A stretch of 64,000 nucleotides of DNA from Terrisporobacter othiniensis (GTDB lineage: Bacteria; Bacillota; Clostridia; Peptostreptococcales; Peptostreptococcaceae). The notes beneath the pieces were generated by a model. The model did not search any database and was not told the DNA's origin. It was given only the letters and a program-made list of their open reading frames with translations. Made by a program: the position numbers and the translations under genes. The stretch is taken from assembly GCF_000808015.1 (NCBI RefSeq), contig NZ_JWHR01000064.1, forward strand, positions 1 through 64,000. Direction: 5' to 3'. This document shows positions 1 through 8,922 of the stretch, one piece after another; the first letter of the stretch is position 1, and each line of letters opens with the position of its first letter.

Positions 1-106
1 AATAAAATATAAACTTTATATACAAAATTTAACATAAAAATCCAATTATAGATTAGTTATTTATAAGAATAATAAAAGTATATAACTTTTAAAAGGATGA
101 TGTTTT

Positions 107-658
107 ATGATAGATAGAATTTTAATAAAATATGCTTCACCTACTTTGGCTGGAGTAAAAACCGGTAGCTTATTTAAAATTTATAAAAATAATCAATTAG
201 ATTTAAACAAGGAAATTAGAAATTATAATCTTCTTTTAAACCCTTTGGATGTATATTTAGATATTATATATACTTGTGATAAATATAGCCTCATCTATCT
301 TTATCGATTAAAAATGCTCCTTCATGATTTAAAAAATAAAAATGTTATAAACTTTTTAAAAGCTTATGGATATGAAGGTATTCTTCTAAAAGATTATATT
401 TCTCATCTAAAAAGTAGATTCGAATATTTTAATAAAACACCTCATGAAGTTGGTATTTTTCTAGGTTATCCTTTAAATGATGTGCAAAGTTTTATTAAAC
501 ATAAAGGAAATAATTTTAAGGTTTGTGGTTGTTGGAAAGTTTATCATGATGTTGAATTTTGTAATAATAAATTTAGAACTTTTAAAAAATATACTCAAGT
601 TTTTTCTTATCTTTATGATAATAATTATCCATTGGAAACTTTAGTATATAATAGATAA
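107..658 (+). CDS. DUF3793 family protein
   Basis: 183 residues. I recognise the clostridial DUF3793 family from the signature PHEVGIFLGYP at residues 112-122 and the CGCWKVY block at 140-146, which carries two conserved cysteines. No membrane segment or signal peptide is visible, so it should be cytosolic. In C. difficile relatives this family often lies near iron- or heme-responsive genes, and here the next genes are an hsmRA-like heme-sensing pair, but no function has been shown for the family. The start follows AAAGGATGATG about 8 bases upstream. The family call is firm; the role is unknown. Confidence 0.8.
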   Translation: MIDRILIKYASPTLAGVKTGSLFKIYKNNQLDLNKEIRNYNLLLNPLDVYLDIIYTCDKYSLIYLYRLKMLLHDLKNKNVINFLKAYGYEGILLKDYISHLKSRFEYFNKTPHEVGIFLGYPLNDVQSFIKHKGNNFKVCGCWKVYHDVEFCNNKFRTFKKYTQVFSYLYDNNYPLETLVYNR

Positions 659-679
659 TTAAATTTCAATTATAGTTTG

Positions 680-708
680 TTGACAAAAATCAATTTAAAT
701 TATATAAT
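680..708 (+). promoter_or_regulatory. Sigma-A promoter of the marR-type operon
   Basis: A perfect TTGACA (680-685) and TATAAT (703-708) are separated by 17 bases. Transcription would start about 715, inside the operator repeats that follow, as expected for a repressed promoter. Confidence 0.85.
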
Positions 709-743
709 AGTTTGCATAGAAACTAATTAGTTTGCACGCAAAC
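708..743 (+). promoter_or_regulatory. Tandem MarR-type operators
   Basis: Two inverted repeats abut the -10 box: TAGTTT-N6-AAACTA (708-725) and GTTTGC-N2-GCAAAC (730-743). Both begin with TAGTTTGCA, and the two copies (708 and 728) are exactly 20 bases apart, about two helical turns. This suggests side-by-side dimers of the downstream MarR protein and autorepression. Confidence 0.7.
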
Positions 744-777
744 AAAAGTTTAATTAAACAAATAAGGGGATTTTATA

Positions 778-1206
778 ATGAAATATAATTCATTTGAAAT
801 AGCTATGCTAATTAAAGAAATATATGCAAGTACAATTGAAATTGTAAATGATAATTTAAAGGAAAGTGGTCTTACTCATCAGCAAACCATGGTTATTAAA
901 TTAATAGCTCACAAGGAGAAAATAACCATATCTGAATTGTGTAAGGAGATGTCTTTAGCAAAAGGTACAATATCAGGGATAGTTAGTAGACTAGAGGCTG
1001 CTGATTATGTAAAAAAAGTGAAATGCGATAATGACAAAAGAAATACCTATGTGGAATTTTCAACTAAAGGATATGAATATGCTAAAAACTTTAGAAATGA
1101 AATAAACAAAAGTTTTGATAAAATATTTGAAAATTTTACTGATGATGAAGTAAAAGAAACAAAGGAAAATTTAATTAAATTAAGAGATAAATTGAAAAGG
1201 AGATAA
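778..1206 (+). CDS. hsmR: MarR family regulator, HsmR-like
   Basis: 142 residues with the MarR winged-helix layout: a helical N-terminus, the core (ISELCKEMSLAKGTISGIVSRL, residues about 58-79, where AKGTISGIVSRL is the recognition helix) and the DNDKRN wing. It sits five bases before a TIGR03987/HsmA-type membrane protein gene, the same arrangement as the C. difficile hsmRA operon, where HsmR binds heme and derepresses the operon. The promoter and paired operators directly upstream fit autorepression. The MarR family is certain; the heme-sensor assignment rests on the gene pairing. Confidence 0.75.
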   Translation: MKYNSFEIAMLIKEIYASTIEIVNDNLKESGLTHQQTMVIKLIAHKEKITISELCKEMSLAKGTISGIVSRLEAADYVKKVKCDNDKRNTYVEFSTKGYEYAKNFRNEINKSFDKIFENFTDDEVKETKENLIKLRDKLKRR

Positions 1207-1211
1207 TAAAA

Positions 1212-1607
1212 ATGAGTAATATTTTAATCTTTGCAATAGTAACTATAACATTAGCTTTAATATTTTATACAATAGGTGTATTTTCAGAAAGAAGAGCTAA
1301 GAGTCTTAATAAAAATCATGTTATTATATTTTGGTTAGGTTTACTATGTGATACAACTGGTACTTTGACTATGAGTAAAATAGCTAAATCAGGTGCAGCT
1401 ACAATGAGTGCAATGGGTCAAAGTTTACACGGAATTACAGGCTTTTTAGCAATTGTGCTTATGTTATTCCACGCTGTTTGGGCAACATGGGTATTATATA
1501 AAAATGACGAAAAGAAAAAAGAGACATTCCATAAATTTAGTATAGTAGTCTGGGTTATCTGGCTAATACCTTACTTTATAGGAATGATGCTAGGAATGGG
1601 AATATAA
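1212..1607 (+). CDS. hsmA: HsmA-like four-helix membrane protein
   Basis: 131 residues with about four transmembrane helices (roughly 4-22, 38-56, 74-95 and 105-129). Two histidines lie in or near the third helix (SLHGITG and LFHAVWATW), which could be heme ligands. It belongs to the TIGR03987 group that includes C. difficile HsmA, a heme-capturing membrane protein involved in redox stress defence. It is translationally close to the MarR gene (5-base gap) and followed at once by a strong terminator, so the two form a two-gene operon. The heme-binding role is inferred by similarity of family and context. Confidence 0.7.
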   Translation: MSNILIFAIVTITLALIFYTIGVFSERRAKSLNKNHVIIFWLGLLCDTTGTLTMSKIAKSGAATMSAMGQSLHGITGFLAIVLMLFHAVWATWVLYKNDEKKKETFHKFSIVVWVIWLIPYFIGMMLGMGI

Positions 1608-1621
1608 AATTTGACTTTGCA

Positions 1622-1665
1622 TGAAAAATAGCAAGTATATCATATGGTATACTTGCTATTTTTCA
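1622..1665 (+). terminator. Intrinsic terminator after hsmRA
   Basis: A perfect 18-bp stem (arms 1622-1639 and 1648-1665, 8-base loop) includes A-tracts and T-tracts on both sides, so it should also stop transcripts from the minus strand. Confidence 0.85.
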
Positions 1666-1695
1666 TTTATATTATTGTAAATTATGATATAAGTT

Positions 1696-2454
1696 TTAAT
1701 CATCTAGTAAAATATTTAAAAACTTCTCTTTATTATTTAAAAATGATTTTGTAATTTGAAAATGATCTGTTTCTTCCACATTTACCTCTTTGATTTTATC
1801 ATCTTTAATTTCATATATTTTAGAATCTGGATAAGCCATAAGTATAGGCGAATGTGTACTTATGATAAATTGACAGTTTTCTTTCACCAATTCATTTATC
1901 CTAGTAAGCATTGACATTTGTCTAGATGGAGATAAAGCTGCTTCTGGTTCATCAAGGATATATATACCATTTTTTGAAAATCTATTCATCATTACAGAGA
2001 AAAAAGATTCTCCGTGGGATTGATTATGAAGAGATATTCCTCCATAAGAATCGATTACTCTAGCCCCCGGCCCAATTATACTATCTAGCTCCTCTATATT
2101 TGTAGCCAAATTATACATGGACTCAGCTCTTAAGAAAAATCCATCCTTGGGGCTTTTTATTCCTTTTATTAAAGTAATATACTCATAAAGCCTAGAATGA
2201 CTACTTCGTGTGGAAAAATTAAAATTCTTAGTCCCACCTTCTGGATTAAATCCATATGATACCGCTATGGCTTCCAACAAAGTTGATTTTCCACTACCAT
2301 TTTCCCCCACAATAAAAGTAACTTTTGGATGCATTTTTAGTTTATCTAAGCCATTTATTATTGGTAAAGAAAAAGGATACTCATTTATATTTTCTATTTT
2401 TTCTTTATTAATTTTAACTTCTCTTATATAAGTATTATAATTTATTTCTTCCAC
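1696..2454 (-). CDS. AAA family ATPase, COG3910-type
   Basis: 252 residues forming a complete small ABC-type ATPase domain: Walker A GENGSGKST at 50-58, a signature-like SHGES at 146-150, Walker B YILDEP at 165-170 with catalytic Glu, and switch histidine STHSP at 199-203. There are no membrane segments and no permease next door, so this is a soluble SMC/Rad50-like predicted ATPase rather than a transporter subunit. The start is GTG, preceded by GAGG ten bases upstream; I see no in-frame ATG there. It follows the DUF975 gene by 22 bases on the same strand, so both may be cotranscribed. Its substrate is unknown. Confidence 0.75.
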   Translation of the reverse strand: MEEINYNTYIREVKINKEKIENINEYPFSLPIINGLDKLKMHPKVTFIVGENGSGKSTLLEAIAVSYGFNPEGGTKNFNFSTRSSHSRLYEYITLIKGIKSPKDGFFLRAESMYNLATNIEELDSIIGPGARVIDSYGGISLHNQSHGESFFSVMMNRFSKNGIYILDEPEAALSPSRQMSMLTRINELVKENCQFIISTHSPILMAYPDSKIYEIKDDKIKEVNVEETDHFQITKSFLNNKEKFLNILLDD

Positions 2455-2476
2455 TTCTCATCTGCCTCACAATATA

Positions 2477-3307
2477 TTAAAATCCTATTAGCTCACTACT
2501 ACTAACATATCCATTTCTTAATGCATCTTCTCTAAGATAAGCATATAATTCTGCATTTGTACTTTGTACATAAGGATTAACATAGAAAATACCAAGTATA
2601 CCTATAGTAAGACCTGATAATATCTCCCATCCTAAGAAAGATAAATCTAATACAAATGTATTCCATTTATTACCCATCATCATTTTTTTGCTTATCTCAA
2701 AAACTCTTTCTCTACTTATTTCTGGATTTTCACTTAATATATATGGTATCATTCGATATTCATAAGCTTTTATTATTCCTGGTATTACAAATAACAATGA
2801 CCATAAAAATTGGAATAAACCTTTCATAAACATTGTAAATATTGTATTTTTAAGTTGACCACTTTTATAAATAAAAATTAAACTATCCAATGTTTTTTCT
2901 TCTTCTCTTATTCCCATGAAGAAATTATTTTTACCTATTTCTATTGGATATATAATTAGTAATTTAATAATAAATCCTACAATCATAATAACTATTGATA
3001 TTCCTAAAAATAAAAAGAAGAATCCACTAGTAAAAAATCCTATTGCAGCGTCTTCAAAGTCTAATATTTCTTGTTCAAAATCTCCATCGTAATAATACTC
3101 ACCATCAGAATCGTAGTATTCATCATCGCTATAAGTATCATATATATTATTCATATTAGAATCATAAGAATCACTTATTCTATTTGTAACACTACTACCT
3201 AACCCTCCAGTTAATAATAAACATATAAAGCAAACTATCACTGACTTCCAATAAAATCTTTTAAACGTAATTTTTCCTCTTTCTTTTAATTCACTTCTAA
3301 TCCACAT
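2477..3307 (-). CDS. DUF975 integral membrane protein
   Basis: 276 residues starting with the typical DUF975/COG5523 N-terminus (a basic stretch then a helix at about 22-40). Further helices lie near 95-125, 150-185 and 220-250. The extracytoplasmic loop at about 45-90 is unusual, being packed with Asp, Glu and Tyr (for example DSDGEYYYDGDFEQE), which could bind cations. GGAGGG lies six bases before ATG. The family has no established function. The neighbouring soluble ATPase may be coexpressed, but I see no evidence that they form a transporter. Confidence 0.75.
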   Translation of the reverse strand: MWIRSELKERGKITFKRFYWKSVIVCFICLLLTGGLGSSVTNRISDSYDSNMNNIYDTYSDDEYYDSDGEYYYDGDFEQEILDFEDAAIGFFTSGFFFLFLGISIVIMIVGFIIKLLIIYPIEIGKNNFFMGIREEEKTLDSLIFIYKSGQLKNTIFTMFMKGLFQFLWSLLFVIPGIIKAYEYRMIPYILSENPEISRERVFEISKKMMMGNKWNTFVLDLSFLGWEILSGLTIGILGIFYVNPYVQSTNAELYAYLREDALRNGYVSSSELIGF

Positions 3308-3412
3308 AAATTTCCCTCCTTTTCCCCATAAATATATTATATGCTAAATTCTTATTGTATATTATTACAATTTTGTATTATTTGGAATATAAAAAATATT
3401 ATTACAATATAA

Positions 3413-3441
3413 AAATGGTGGACTATAACAGTCCACCATTT
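3413..3441 (-). terminator. Terminator after nifJ
   Basis: Arms AAATGGTGGACT (3413-3424) and AGTCCACCATTT (3430-3441) enclose a 5-base loop. Read on the minus strand, the stem runs into TTTTTATATT. Confidence 0.85.
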
Positions 3442-3475
3442 CTTATATATTAATTAATTAAATTTTGATTTTATA

Positions 3476-6400
3476 TTAGTCAGCTAATCTTTTATAGCTA
3501 TCTAATCTATCTTTAGCAGATTCTTCAGCCATTGTGAATAATTGTTCTGCTTCTTCTGGGAATTGTTTAGCTATAGCAGAGTATCTTACTTGTTTCATTA
3601 AGAAGTCTCTGAAGCTTTCAGTTGGCTCTTTAGAGTCTAGTGAGAATGGATTCTTACCTTCAGCTCTAAGAGTTGGGTTATGTCTGTATAAATGCCAGTA
3701 TCCAGCTTTAACAGCTTGTTCTTCATTAGCAACACTTCTACCCATACCTTCTTTTAATCCATGAGATATACATGGAGCATAGCATATGATTAGAGATGGT
3801 CCATCATAAGCTTCAGCTTCTACAACTGCTTTAACAAATTGATTGTAATCAGCACCTATAGCAACTTGAGCAACATATACATTACCATAGCTCATTGCCA
3901 TCATACCAAGGTCTTTCTTTCTAGATCTCTTACCAGCAGCAGCGAATTTAGCCATAGCAGCAATTGGAGTAGATTTAGAAGATTGACCACCAGTGTTAGA
4001 GTAAATTTCTGTATCGAATACAAGAATATTTACATTTTCTCCTGATGCAAGAACATGATCAAGTCCACCGTAACCTATATCATAAGCCCAACCGTCTCCA
4101 CCAAGTATCCATTGAGATCTCTTAGCTAAGTAATCTTGTCTTGATTTAACAGATTCGATTAATGCTTTAGTTTCTTCATCTTTTGGCTCAGCTTTATTTA
4201 TTAATTCAACAACAGCTTTACTTGCCTCAACAGATGCCTCTCCGTTATCTTTATTTTCTAACCAGTTATTGAATACTGTTGCACCCTCTTCACAACATGG
4301 GTTAGCTGCAAGTTTTTGTATATCTTCAACTAATTTACCTCTTATTTGTTCAACAGCTAAATGTTGTCCTAATCCATACTCAGCATTGTCTTCGAATAAT
4401 GAGTTTGCCCAAGATGGACCTTTACCTTCATGGTTACAAGTGTATGGAGTTGATGGAGCAGATCCTCCCCAGATTGATGAACATCCAGTAGCATTAGCTA
4501 TCATCATTCTATCTCCAAATAATTGTGTTACAAGTTTGATATATGCAGTTTCTCCACATCCTGCACAAGCTCCTGAGAATTCCATTAATGGTTGTCTAAA
4601 TTGAGAACCTTTAACAGTTTTAGGATTCATTATATCTCCTTTTGGAGCAACTTTTGCTGGATCTACAGCATAAGCCCAGTTTTCAACTTCTACGTCTTGA
4701 GTATCAAAAGGTTTCATAACTAAAGCTTTTTCTTTAGCTGGACATACGTCAGCACAGTTTCCACATCCTGTACAGTCCATTGGAGAAACTTGGATTCTGT
4801 ATTGTAATCCATCGAATCCTTTACCAGTAGCTTTCTTAGTTTTAAATGCTTCTGGTGCATTTTCTAATTCTTCTTCATTTACAAGAACTGGTCTTATACA
4901 AGCATGAGGACATATGAATGAACATCTATTACATTGTATACAGTTTTCTGTAATCCATTCTGGAACATTTACAGCTATACCACGCTTTTCATAAGCAGCA
5001 GTACCACATGGGAATGTACCATCTTCGTATCCTAAGAATGTACTTACTGGTAAATCATTACCTTTTTGTCCACTCATTGGTCTTAATATATCTTTTATGA
5101 ATGCTGGTTCTTCACAAGTTGTAGTTGCTTCATCTTCTGTAGCATTTGCCCAAGAAGCTGGAACATTAACTTTAACTAATGAATTTATACCTGCTTCAAC
5201 AGCTTGGTAGTTCATGTTAACTACTTTTTCACCTTTTTTACCATAAGCTTTTTGTATAGAATCTTTTAGGTACTTAACTGCATCATCAACTGGTATTATA
5301 TCAGCTAATTTAAAGAATGCAGCTTGACATATCATGTTTATTCTATTTCCAAGACCTATTTCTTGACCTATTTTAACAGCATTTATAGTATAGAATTCTA
5401 TTTCATTTTCTGCTATATATTTTTTCATTTCTGCAGGAAGATGAGCTTCTAAGCCAGCTTCGTCCCATATAGTGTTAAGTACGAAAGTACCACCTTTTCT
5501 TAATCCTTGTAATAAATCATATTTAAATACATAAGATTGGTTATGACAAGCTATATAATCAGATTCATCTAATAAGTATGTAGATCTGATTGGAGTATCA
5601 CCAAATCTTAAGTGAGACATTGTTATACCACCAGATTTTTTAGAATCATAGTCGAAGTATGCTTGAGCATATTTATCAGTGTGGTCACCGATTATTTTTA
5701 TTGCTTGTTTGTTAGCACCAACAGTACCATCTGATCCTAATCCCCAGAATTTACATCTTACTGTTCCTGGAGCTTTTATTTTAATTGGCTCAGCTTTTGG
5801 TAAAGATGTATTTGTTACATCATCTACTATACCTATAGTAAATCCATTTCTAGGTTCTTCTATGTTTAAGTTTTCAAATACTGCATGTAAATCAGTTGGA
5901 GTTGTATCTTTTGATCCAAGTCCATATCTTCCACCTACTACTAATGGAGATAATTCAGATTTAGCAAGTACGTTAACTACATCTAAGTATAATGGTTCAC
6001 CTGGAGCACCTGGTTCTTTTGTTCTATCAAGAACACATACTCTTTCAACAGTCTTAGGCATTGCTGCTAAGAAATGTTCAGCTGAGAATGGTCTGAATAA
6101 GTGAACTTTTATCATACCAAGTTTTTCACCTTTAGCGTTTAAGTAATCTATTGTTTCTTCTAAAGCTTCTGTAACAGAACCCATAGCAACAACTACATGT
6201 TTAGCATCTTCTGCTCCATAGTAATCAAATAAGCTATGTTTTCTGCCTGTTATTTCGCTCATTCTCGCCATATTTTTTTCAACTATTCCAACTATATCAT
6301 TATAGTATTTATTAGAAACTTCTCTTGTTTGGAAGTATATATCAGGGTTTTGAGCTGTACCTCTAGTTACAGGGTGATTTGGAGATAAAGCTTTATCTCT

Positions 6401-7009
6401 AAATGCTTGAACAGCATTCATATCTAATAATTTTTCATAATCTTCATTTTCCATTAATTCAACTTTTTGAATTTCATGTGATGTTCTGAATCCATCGAAG
6501 AAATGTATAAATGGTAAAGATCCTTCTACTGCAGACATATGTGCAACTGGAGCTATATCAGCAACTTCTTGAACTGAACCTGAAGCTAACATAACAACAC
6601 CTGTTTGTCTTGCAGCCATAACGTCTTGGTGGTCTCCAAATATTGATAATGCTTGAGCAGCTAATGCACGAGCAGTAACGTGGAATACACCTGGTAATAA
6701 TTCACCAGCACATTTATACATATTTGGTACCATTAATAATAAACCTTGAGAAGCAGTAAATGTTGAAGTTAATGCTCCTGCTTGTAATGAACCATGAAAT
6801 GCTCCTGCAGCTCCTGCTTCAGATTGCATTTCAACAACTTTTACTTTTTGTCCAAAGACATTTTTTCTCCCTTGAGATGCCCATTCATCAACTAATTCAG
6901 CCATAGTTGAAGATGGTGTTATTGGATATATAGCAGCAACTTCTGTAAATGCATAAGCAACATGAGCAGCAGCTGTATTTCCATCAACTGTTTTCATAAA
7001 TTTAGCCAT
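3476..7009 (-). CDS. nifJ: Pyruvate:ferredoxin (flavodoxin) oxidoreductase
   Basis: 1177 residues, the full length of single-chain PFOR. It oxidises pyruvate with CoA to acetyl-CoA and CO2 and reduces ferredoxin; the cofactors are thiamine diphosphate and three 4Fe-4S clusters. Domains in order: pyruvate-binding N-terminal domain with YPITPSS (about 28-34), transketolase C-like domain (about 260-360), gamma domain (about 420-610), a ferredoxin domain with CIQCNRCSFICP and CTGCGNCADVCP (about 690-760), and the TPP domain with ACAGCGET, GDGWAYDIG and SNTGGQSSKS. All cluster cysteines are present. AGGAGG precedes ATG. It is a monocistronic central fermentation enzyme with its own terminator, and a likely acetyl-CoA source alongside ornithine thiolysis. 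Confidence 0.97.
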   Translation of the reverse strand: MAKFMKTVDGNTAAAHVAYAFTEVAAIYPITPSSTMAELVDEWASQGRKNVFGQKVKVVEMQSEAGAAGAFHGSLQAGALTSTFTASQGLLLMVPNMYKCAGELLPGVFHVTARALAAQALSIFGDHQDVMAARQTGVVMLASGSVQEVADIAPVAHMSAVEGSLPFIHFFDGFRTSHEIQKVELMENEDYEKLLDMNAVQAFRDKALSPNHPVTRGTAQNPDIYFQTREVSNKYYNDIVGIVEKNMARMSEITGRKHSLFDYYGAEDAKHVVVAMGSVTEALEETIDYLNAKGEKLGMIKVHLFRPFSAEHFLAAMPKTVERVCVLDRTKEPGAPGEPLYLDVVNVLAKSELSPLVVGGRYGLGSKDTTPTDLHAVFENLNIEEPRNGFTIGIVDDVTNTSLPKAEPIKIKAPGTVRCKFWGLGSDGTVGANKQAIKIIGDHTDKYAQAYFDYDSKKSGGITMSHLRFGDTPIRSTYLLDESDYIACHNQSYVFKYDLLQGLRKGGTFVLNTIWDEAGLEAHLPAEMKKYIAENEIEFYTINAVKIGQEIGLGNRINMICQAAFFKLADIIPVDDAVKYLKDSIQKAYGKKGEKVVNMNYQAVEAGINSLVKVNVPASWANATEDEATTTCEEPAFIKDILRPMSGQKGNDLPVSTFLGYEDGTFPCGTAAYEKRGIAVNVPEWITENCIQCNRCSFICPHACIRPVLVNEEELENAPEAFKTKKATGKGFDGLQYRIQVSPMDCTGCGNCADVCPAKEKALVMKPFDTQDVEVENWAYAVDPAKVAPKGDIMNPKTVKGSQFRQPLMEFSGACAGCGETAYIKLVTQLFGDRMMIANATGCSSIWGGSAPSTPYTCNHEGKGPSWANSLFEDNAEYGLGQHLAVEQIRGKLVEDIQKLAANPCCEEGATVFNNWLENKDNGEASVEASKAVVELINKAEPKDEETKALIESVKSRQDYLAKRSQWILGGDGWAYDIGYGGLDHVLASGENVNILVFDTEIYSNTGGQSSKSTPIAAMAKFAAAGKRSRKKDLGMMAMSYGNVYVAQVAIGADYNQFVKAVVEAEAYDGPSLIICYAPCISHGLKEGMGRSVANEEQAVKAGYWHLYRHNPTLRAEGKNPFSLDSKEPTESFRDFLMKQVRYSAIAKQFPEEAEQLFTMAEESAKDRLDSYKRLAD

Positions 7010-7383
7010 TTTTATGTTTCCTCCTTAATTTTACCCTATATACTATACAATTTGTATTTGTATGTTTATAAAACTATTAATTGTGTCATTGCAATAAGTA
7101 GTCGTCTGTTTCATAAAACATCTTTTACCATTTATTAACAGTATTCTGCATAATAATGTAAAGTCCTTTATAACTCTGACATATTTTAAAATTTAAATAA
7201 AAAACTTTTTTCATTATAGAATTTGTTTATTTAAAATCACATTTAATACATTACCCATAAAATAACAAATTAAATCACATCAGCTTGTATTGGTTAAAAT
7301 TTCCTAACAACATATTTTTAGCTCTAATTTTTGTCATATATTTCAAATGTTATTGTTGATTAGATAAATTCTAACTTGTAATA
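7010..7383. other. 374-base spacer between deoC and nifJ
   Basis: AT-rich with no credible ORF. It should hold the nifJ promoter and leader, but I find no clean -35/-10 pair; TATAGT near 7042-7047 (minus strand) is the best -10 candidate. No terminator is evident directly after the deoC stop, so read-through from deoC is possible. Confidence 0.5.
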
Positions 7384-8058
7384 TTAGTATCCTATAGTAT
7401 CTGTCTTTTCTCCAGTAGCTATAGATATAGACGCACTTGCTCCTATTCTAGATGCACCTGCATCAATAACTTTTATAGCATCCTCTGTTGTTCTAACTCC
7501 TCCAGATGCTTTTACACCAATATTTGGTCCCACTACATCTCTCATTAATTTTATATCCTCTGGAGTTGATCCACCTGTTCCAAATCCAGTTGATGTTTTT
7601 ACATAATCAGCTCCAGCTTTAACTGATAACTCACATGCTATTTTCTTTTCTTCATCAGTTAAGTAGCAAGTTTCTATTATTACTTTTACTAAAGCTTCTT
7701 TATTAGCTGCATCTACTACTGCTTTGATATCATTATAAACTAAATCATACTCTTTATCTTTTAATGCTCCTATGTTTATAACCATATCTACCTCATGAGC
7801 ACCTTTAGCTATAGCATCTTTAGTTTCAAAAGCTTTTACTTCACTAGTATTTGCTCCTAAAGGAAACCCTATTACAGTACAAACTTTTACAGTACTTCCT
7901 TCTAATTCTTTCTTTGCAAGCTCTATATGTGTAGGATTTATACAAACTGAAAAGAATCCATATTCTTTAGCTTCCTTACAAACCTTTATTACATCTTCTC
8001 TAGTTGAGAATGCTTTTAATACTGTGTGATCAATCATTTTTGCAATATTTTTTTTCAT
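7384..8058 (-). CDS. deoC: Deoxyribose-phosphate aldolase
   Basis: 224 residues, the usual length of class I DERA. It cleaves 2-deoxyribose 5-phosphate to glyceraldehyde 3-phosphate and acetaldehyde, feeding deoxynucleoside carbon into glycolysis. The TIM-barrel signatures are all visible: DMVINIGAL with catalytic D91, the Schiff-base lysine K154 in [11 protein letters not shown], and the proton-relay K183 in [18 protein letters not shown] precedes ATG by eight bases. It stands alone here without deoD, pdp or deoB neighbours. A large inverted repeat lies 40 bases upstream and may control it. Confidence 0.96.
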   Translation of the reverse strand: MKKNIAKMIDHTVLKAFSTREDVIKVCKEAKEYGFFSVCINPTHIELAKKELEGSTVKVCTVIGFPLGANTSEVKAFETKDAIAKGAHEVDMVINIGALKDKEYDLVYNDIKAVVDAANKEALVKVIIETCYLTDEEKKIACELSVKAGADYVKTSTGFGTGGSTPEDIKLMRDVVGPNIGVKASGGVRTTEDAIKVIDAGASRIGASASISIATGEKTDTIGY

Positions 8059-8096
8059 TATTATAACTCCTTTTATATTATGTAATATTTCCTAAA

Positions 8097-8132
8097 TGCA
8101 TTATAAATATGTGCTCTTGTATTTATAATGCA
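8097..8132 (-). promoter_or_regulatory. Inverted repeat upstream of deoC
   Basis: Perfect 13-base arms TGCATTATAAATA (8097-8109) and TATTTATAATGCA (8120-8132) flank a 10-base spacer. A TATAAT lies within the proximal arm on the minus strand. There is no T-run, so an operator or a 5'-UTR hairpin is more likely than a terminator. Confidence 0.55.
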
Positions 8133-8499
8133 ATCTGTTGTTAATAAATATACTTTCATTATTATGTTAGCACATATAATTATTTTTTTAAAGAAGAGTT
8201 TCCTATATTTTCATAATTATATTTATATCTATTTAGTATTTTTCTTTAAATATTAAGTAGATATTATAACAATGTTCATAATTATTTTTTATACACAATA
8301 TATCTAAGTTATTACATTTATATATTATTCGTATTTGTACTTTTTATCAATAAGGCACTATTTTTATACATAGTATCTAAAAGTATACTATTATTATAAT
8401 GCTCAACTTTTTAACTTTATTGATTTTTATTTAATATTAGTGATATAATTTTTCTGTTAATTTAAAAGATTACAAATTAATATATTAGAGGTGTTAACA
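8133..8499. other. Divergent deoC/hxlR intergenic region
   Basis: About 370 AT-rich bases without a gene. It holds a plausible promoter for the HxlR gene: TTGATT (8420-8425), an 18-base gap and TATAAT (8444-8449). I see no other structured element beyond the deoC inverted repeat. Confidence 0.5.
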
Positions 8500-8865
8500 A
8501 TGACAACTAGCTTCAACTCTCATAATTCATGCCACAATAAAAAAGATTGTAAAAAATTTGATACATGCCCTATGATACTAGTTCACAAATTAATATCAGG
8601 TAAATGGAAAATTTTAATCTTATGGTATTTATGTGGTGGTTCATTAAGATTTAGTGATTTAAAAAGAAAATTACCACATGTAACTCAAAAAATGTTAACT
8701 AATCAGCTTAGAAGCCTTGAGGAAGATGGACTTATATATAGAAAAGTTTATCCTGTATTTCCACCTAAGGTTGAATATGGTCTAACTGACATAGGTAATA
8801 AGATAGTACCTATGTTAAAAGAAATGTATAATTATGGGATTCATTATTCGAAAGCATCTGACTAA
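8500..8865 (+). CDS. HxlR family transcriptional regulator
   Basis: 121 residues from the ATG at 8500; a GTG nine bases upstream is possible, but AGAGGTG sits six bases before the ATG. The N-terminal Cys-rich segment (SCHNKKDCKKFDTCPM) precedes the canonical HxlR winged helix: ISGKWKILILWYL, LRFSDLKRKLP, LTNQLRSLEEDGLI and the wing VEYGLTDIG. Several proteins of this family respond to aldehydes, quinones or redox stress through cysteines, and four cysteines are present at the N-terminus here, but the signal is unknown. It is convergent with pduL and divergent from deoC, so acetaldehyde-related control of either is a reasonable guess only. Confidence 0.85.
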   Translation: MTTSFNSHNSCHNKKDCKKFDTCPMILVHKLISGKWKILILWYLCGGSLRFSDLKRKLPHVTQKMLTNQLRSLEEDGLIYRKVYPVFPPKVEYGLTDIGNKIVPMLKEMYNYGIHYSKASD

Positions 8866-8880
8866 GTTAATATGCCTAAA

Positions 8881-8913
8881 TAAAAAAGTATGTACATTGT
8901 ACATACTTTTTTA
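8881..8913. terminator. Bidirectional terminator between hxlR and pduL
   Basis: A perfect 15-bp stem (8881-8895 and 8899-8913) with a 3-base loop has A6 at one side and T6 at the other, so it serves both convergent genes. Confidence 0.85.
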
Positions 8914-8922
8914 TTTATATAA

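Noticed and set aside
5679..6104. 141-codon plus-strand frame inside nifJ
   Set aside because: It is antisense to well-conserved PFOR codons, has no ribosome site, and matches no family.
7265..7320. Rex operator upstream of nifJ
   Set aside because: TTGTTAGGAAATTTTAACC resembles the Rex palindrome but the spacing is one base too long and one half has a mismatch; it is also far from the start codon.
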